DNA from: Chionis minor
Lineage: Eukaryota > Chordata > Aves > Charadriiformes > Chionididae
DNA length: 64,000 bases
Reading direction: 5' to 3'
NCBI GenBank assembly: GCA_013398295.1
Contig: VZSF01000963.1
Span: forward strand, 78,215-142,214
In this document: positions 63,171-64,000 of the stretch, piece after piece
Position numbering within the stretch: position 1 is the first letter of the stretch
Layout: each line of letters opens with the position of its first letter
Position numbers and translations under genes: made by a program
Notes under the pieces: generated by a model
Database searches by the model: none
What the model saw: only the letters and a program-made list of their open reading frames with translations
Told to the model about the DNA's origin: nothing

Positions 63171-63480
63171 TTTATGTTCAAAGCAGTGCCTCCCCAAATA
63201 GGTCTAGTCAGTGGGATAAAGTGTGGCACTTCACATGTGTCAGCACTCACAGCTAACACATGCAACACGCAACACACAGCACTATTTTCACTTGGAAAAT
63301 AGTTTGCATTTGTGTGTGTATGTGTGGTTAAAGGTTTGATTTGTTTGGGGTGTCCTCTACAAAACTAAAAGCAAATGGACAATGTGGTCTGGGAGAAAAG
63401 TCTTTATCGTGTTCCAGCCAAGCACCGTTATTTCCAGAGGTCCCTTGTCAGCATCTAAGATAACAAATATTAAAACAACA
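63171..63480. other. Noncoding spacer
   Basis: Contains CA/ACAC-rich strings at 63235-63280; nothing else recognised. Confidence 0.4.
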
Positions 63481-63700
63481 GTAGAGTCCTTGTCCCCTCG
63501 GCTCTCCAGAGGTCAGGGGATTCACATTTCCCACCCCCTGGGGGCCGTGGGGCAGGAACAGAGTGTGTCCCCCTGGCTCCAGGATGCTGCGGGGCTGCCC
63601 TGAGCCCCAACCTTGGGCTGGGCAGCCGGGCGAGGGGCTGTGATTCACTGTGCCATGGCACGGTTTGCGGTGCCAGCTGGCTGCCTGGCTTAGTGCAACA
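63481..63700. other. GC-rich leader of the terminal tandem array
   Basis: Base composition shifts from AT-rich to GC-rich here, with several CpGs (GCCGTGGGGC, TGCGGGG, GCCGGGCGAGG). A 12-bp perfect palindrome GTGCCATGGCAC lies at 63650-63661. Could be the start of a CpG island or of a GC-rich mobile element. Confidence 0.4.
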
Positions 63701-64000
63701 GGCCAAGCGGCCAGTCAGGGAGTGGGGAACACGCTGGGGAACGGCCCTGTTCCTGACCAAGCTGGCCAAGCGGCCAATCAGCAGGTGGAGAATCCAGTGG
63801 GGGGGGTGGGGAATGGGGGGGGGGTCTGTGCTGGAAAGGCAGGCTGTGATTGGCTCTCCGGGAGTGGCGCAATCAGGAGGTGGGAAACCATATGGTGGCA
63901 GTTCTGTGCCGCAAAGGCAGGCTGCGATTGGCTACTAGGTTGGGGACAAGCGCCCAAGTGGCCAATTGGGCAGTCTGGAATCCAGAGTGGAATGGGTCCG
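63701..64000. repeat. Degenerate GC-rich tandem array with CCAAT motifs
   Basis: Four units start at 63701, 63763, 63846 and 63924 (62, 83, 78 and at least 77 bp). Units 1 and 2 open with GGCCAAGCGGCCARTCAG. Units 2 and 3 end with TCTGTGCYGSAAAGGCAGGCT-type strings 78 bp apart. Units 3 and 4 open with GYGATTGGCT. CCAAT or ATTGG boxes recur in both orientations. The array runs past the window edge, so its full size is unknown. Confidence 0.8.
63799..63824 (+). other. G-quadruplex-prone G runs
   Basis: G8, T, G4, AAT, G10: enough G-tracts for an intramolecular quadruplex. Inside the tandem array. Confidence 0.8.

Noticed and set aside
63693..63938. 81-codon Gly/Arg/Trp-rich frame at the right end
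   Set aside because: Produced by the GC-rich tandem array; the repeated peptide pattern follows the DNA units.

Overview
This 64 kb window looks like vertebrate, almost certainly avian, nuclear DNA. The best evidence is the interspersed-repeat content. There are several CR1 LINE 3' ends, some with the avian ATTCTATG-type terminal octamer repeat and one with an intact stretch of ORF2 C-terminus. There are also endogenous-retrovirus LTRs of types familiar from bird genomes. No Alu, B1 or L1 sequence was seen, overall repeat density is low, and the background is AT-rich and CpG-poor. I could not resolve the bird lineage.

No host protein-coding exon, tRNA, rRNA or known microRNA could be supported. 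The open reading frames present are short, lack recognisable domains, and are either chance ORFs or ORFs running through LTRs and CR1 tails. The window reads as an intergenic or long-intronic segment, so the useful annotation is of mobile elements, tandem repeats and possible regulatory DNA.

Layout: 1-6374 is mostly single-copy DNA with one enhancer-like stretch (about 1560-2140). A full LTR lies at 6375-7352 (minus). A CR1 tail is at 8172-8237, and an LTR-like element with a CRE octamer and an AATAAA signal is at about 11500-12095. From 12.1 to 29 kb the DNA is largely single-copy, with one old CR1 scrap. At 29.1-29.5 kb a small CpG-rich patch abuts an AT-rich block with a perfect 21-bp-arm hairpin. 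A truncated LTR at 31672-32387 (plus) is a near-perfect inverted copy of the LTR at 6.4 kb. It is followed by a CR1 tail (33984-34324) and an internally deleted LTR of the same family (35638-35963). From 36 to 48 kb there is single-copy DNA with two CR1 tails of opposite orientation, two scraps of an apparently very old repeat, and a pentanucleotide microsatellite containing one N. Degraded CR1 reverse-transcriptase fragments lie at 49.5-51.4 kb and older CR1 material at 60.6-62 kb. Between them is a well-preserved solo LTR (58414-59243, minus) with a perfect 5-bp target duplication. The last 500 bases turn GC-rich and hold a degenerate 62-83 bp tandem array with repeated CCAAT/ATTGG motifs that runs off the end.

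The most interesting observation is the inverted LTR pair. By eye, 688 of 688 bases are identical between the copies at 6.4 and 31.7 kb, yet private substitutions sit immediately outside the tract at both ends. This pattern suggests gene conversion or recent duplication. I found no evidence for an undescribed protein-coding system.
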